Source: Hydrogenophaga sp. (GTDB lineage: Bacteria; Pseudomonadota; Gammaproteobacteria; Burkholderiales; Burkholderiaceae_C). From it: 47,862 nucleotides of DNA. The DNA lies in the NCBI GenBank assembly GCA_021154985.1, contig JAJNQE010000021.1, positions 1 through 47,862 of the forward strand, read 5' to 3'. The translations under genes were made by a program, and so were the position numbers. Under the pieces are notes generated by a model that was given only the letters and a program-made list of their open reading frames with translations, did no database searches and was not told where the DNA came from. Shown one piece after another: positions 47,108 through 47,862 of this stretch. The first letter of the stretch is position 1; each line of letters begins with the position of its first letter.

Positions 47108-47794
47108 TCAATCACCGGCCGATGTGTATTTCAGCATCAGCTCTGCCTGCGCGGTTCCCCCAACGGTGATGTGCTCAAACATGGCTTTGTGCGCATCGGG
47201 CTCGTCGCCATTGACGATAGCTTTCACGATCGCCTCATGTTCTCGGTGCGACGCACGCATGCGGCCTGGCCGCTCGAACGACACAGGGCGGTAGGCGGCC
47301 AGCCGTTCCCGTATGCGCACGATCTGCTCTTCAAGGTAGGCATTCGCAGCGCCTTTGTAGATGTGGTCGTGAAGAGCGACGTTCAGTTCCGTGTACGCCG
47401 CAATGTTGTCCTGTTCCACGGCCAGCGCTGCTTGTCCCTGGGTTGCCGACAAAGCCTGCCTCTGCGCTGGCTCCATGCGGCGAGCGCACAACCTGGCGGC
47501 CTCTGACTCCAGGACCGCCAGCACCTCCAGCATGCCGAAGACTTCGCGAGGCTCCAACCGTTTGACGACCGCGCCTCGCCTGGGCACGAACGTGACCAAG
47601 CCAGCAGCAGCCAATTGGAGCAGTGCTTCTTTGGCAGGCGTTCGGGAGATGGCGAACCGTTCGGAGACGGCCTTGACGTCCATCGCATCCCCCGGACGAA
47701 GCCGACCCTGGCGGATGTCTTCCTCCAGCGCCTTCCTGACGCCGTCGGTGATCGTGTCCTGGCTGTCCCGTTCGGCCAATGTGTCGTTGCTCAT
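47108..47794 (-). CDS. Second GntR-family regulator with FCD domain
   Basis: 228 residues from the ATG complementary to 47792-47794 (MSNDTLAERDSQ); an ATG at 47827 would add 11 residues and has a weak GGA upstream. The HTH is clear (GDAMDVKAVSERFAISRTPAKEALLQLAAAGLV), and the FCD part has LNVALHDHIYKGAAN and ASHREHEAIVKAIVNGD. It is a separate unit upstream of the minus-strand operon. It may regulate that operon or a neighbour beyond the window. Confidence 0.88.
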   Translation of the reverse strand: MSNDTLAERDSQDTITDGVRKALEEDIRQGRLRPGDAMDVKAVSERFAISRTPAKEALLQLAAAGLVTFVPRRGAVVKRLEPREVFGMLEVLAVLESEAARLCARRMEPAQRQALSATQGQAALAVEQDNIAAYTELNVALHDHIYKGAANAYLEEQIVRIRERLAAYRPVSFERPGRMRASHREHEAIVKAIVNGDEPDAHKAMFEHITVGGTAQAELMLKYTSAGD

Positions 47795-47811
47795 GTGCCC
47801 AGTGTAGTGGG
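47792..47811 (-). promoter_or_regulatory. -10-like element and near-palindrome before the second GntR gene
   Basis: On the minus strand TACACT (47806-47801) is followed by six bases and the ATG at 47794. It lies inside CCCACTACACTGGG, whose CCCA/TGGG arms suggest an autoregulatory site. The start choice depends on which ATG is used. Confidence 0.35.
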
Positions 47812-47862
47812 ACGTTGAGGTGGGCATTCATGAGGTCCAAAAATCGACAATTTAAGAATGTG

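Overview
The window looks like chromosomal DNA of a beta-proteobacterium of the order Burkholderiales, family Comamonadaceae, probably Hydrogenophaga-like. The grounds are G+C-rich coding DNA, the gene order recG-oxyR-dps-ubiA, a glycerol ABC transporter of the glpSTPQV type, a ribosomal-protein run starting at rplN, and a Bug-type solute-binding protein. The assignment rests on recognising protein families by eye; no search was run.

Layout. 1-2223: a partial MFS permease (minus strand), a two-helix TPR membrane protein and a bidirectional terminator. 2224-6428 (minus strand): the queuosine genes queA and tgt with a secreted sorbosone-dehydrogenase-like protein between them, then a flavin reductase. 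6530-11134 (plus): recG, oxyR, dps, ubiA. 11417-12175: an A+T-richer gene of unknown function, probably acquired. 12229-15396 (minus): proC, glpK and the DeoR-type repressor glpR. 15584-23313 (plus): glycerol uptake and oxidation, glpS-glpT-glpP-glpQ-DUF2160-glpV-glpD. A 10-bp-periodic operator array lies in the glpR/glpS divergent spacer. Together these genes import glycerol, phosphorylate it (GlpK) and oxidise glycerol-3-phosphate (GlpD).

23299-32583: a strong promoter inside the end of glpD drives rplN-rplX-rplE-rpsN-rpsH-rplF-rplR-rpsE-rpmD-rplO-secY-infA-rpmJ-rpsM-rpsK-rpsD-rpoA-rplQ, followed by an initiator tRNA-fMet and a terminator. Two oddities stand out. The rpmD stop codon appears lost, and there is a promoter plus intrinsic terminator between rpsK and rpsD.

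32827-47794 is the accessory catabolic region and the most interesting part. A lone Bug solute-binding protein is followed by two convergent operons of seven genes each that meet at 41382-41389. The plus-strand operon (34213-41381) encodes a BMP/nucleobase-type ABC importer, a formamidase and two isochorismatase-fold amidohydrolases, one with biuret-hydrolase residues. The minus-strand operon (46818-41390) encodes a nitrate/sulfonate/pyrimidine-type ABC importer, the AtzG-AtzE-AtzH (HpxX-HpxY-HpxZ) amidohydrolase set and a GntR/FCD regulator. Matching palindromes (TCTTG-N4-CAAGA core) stand upstream of both operons. I infer one regulon for uptake and stepwise deamidation of an N-rich, ureide- or imide-like compound. 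The ring-opening enzyme (such as cyanuric acid hydrolase) and allophanate hydrolase are not in the window. A second GntR/FCD regulator ends the window.

No CRISPR array, rRNA gene, complete insertion sequence, prophage or replication origin was seen.
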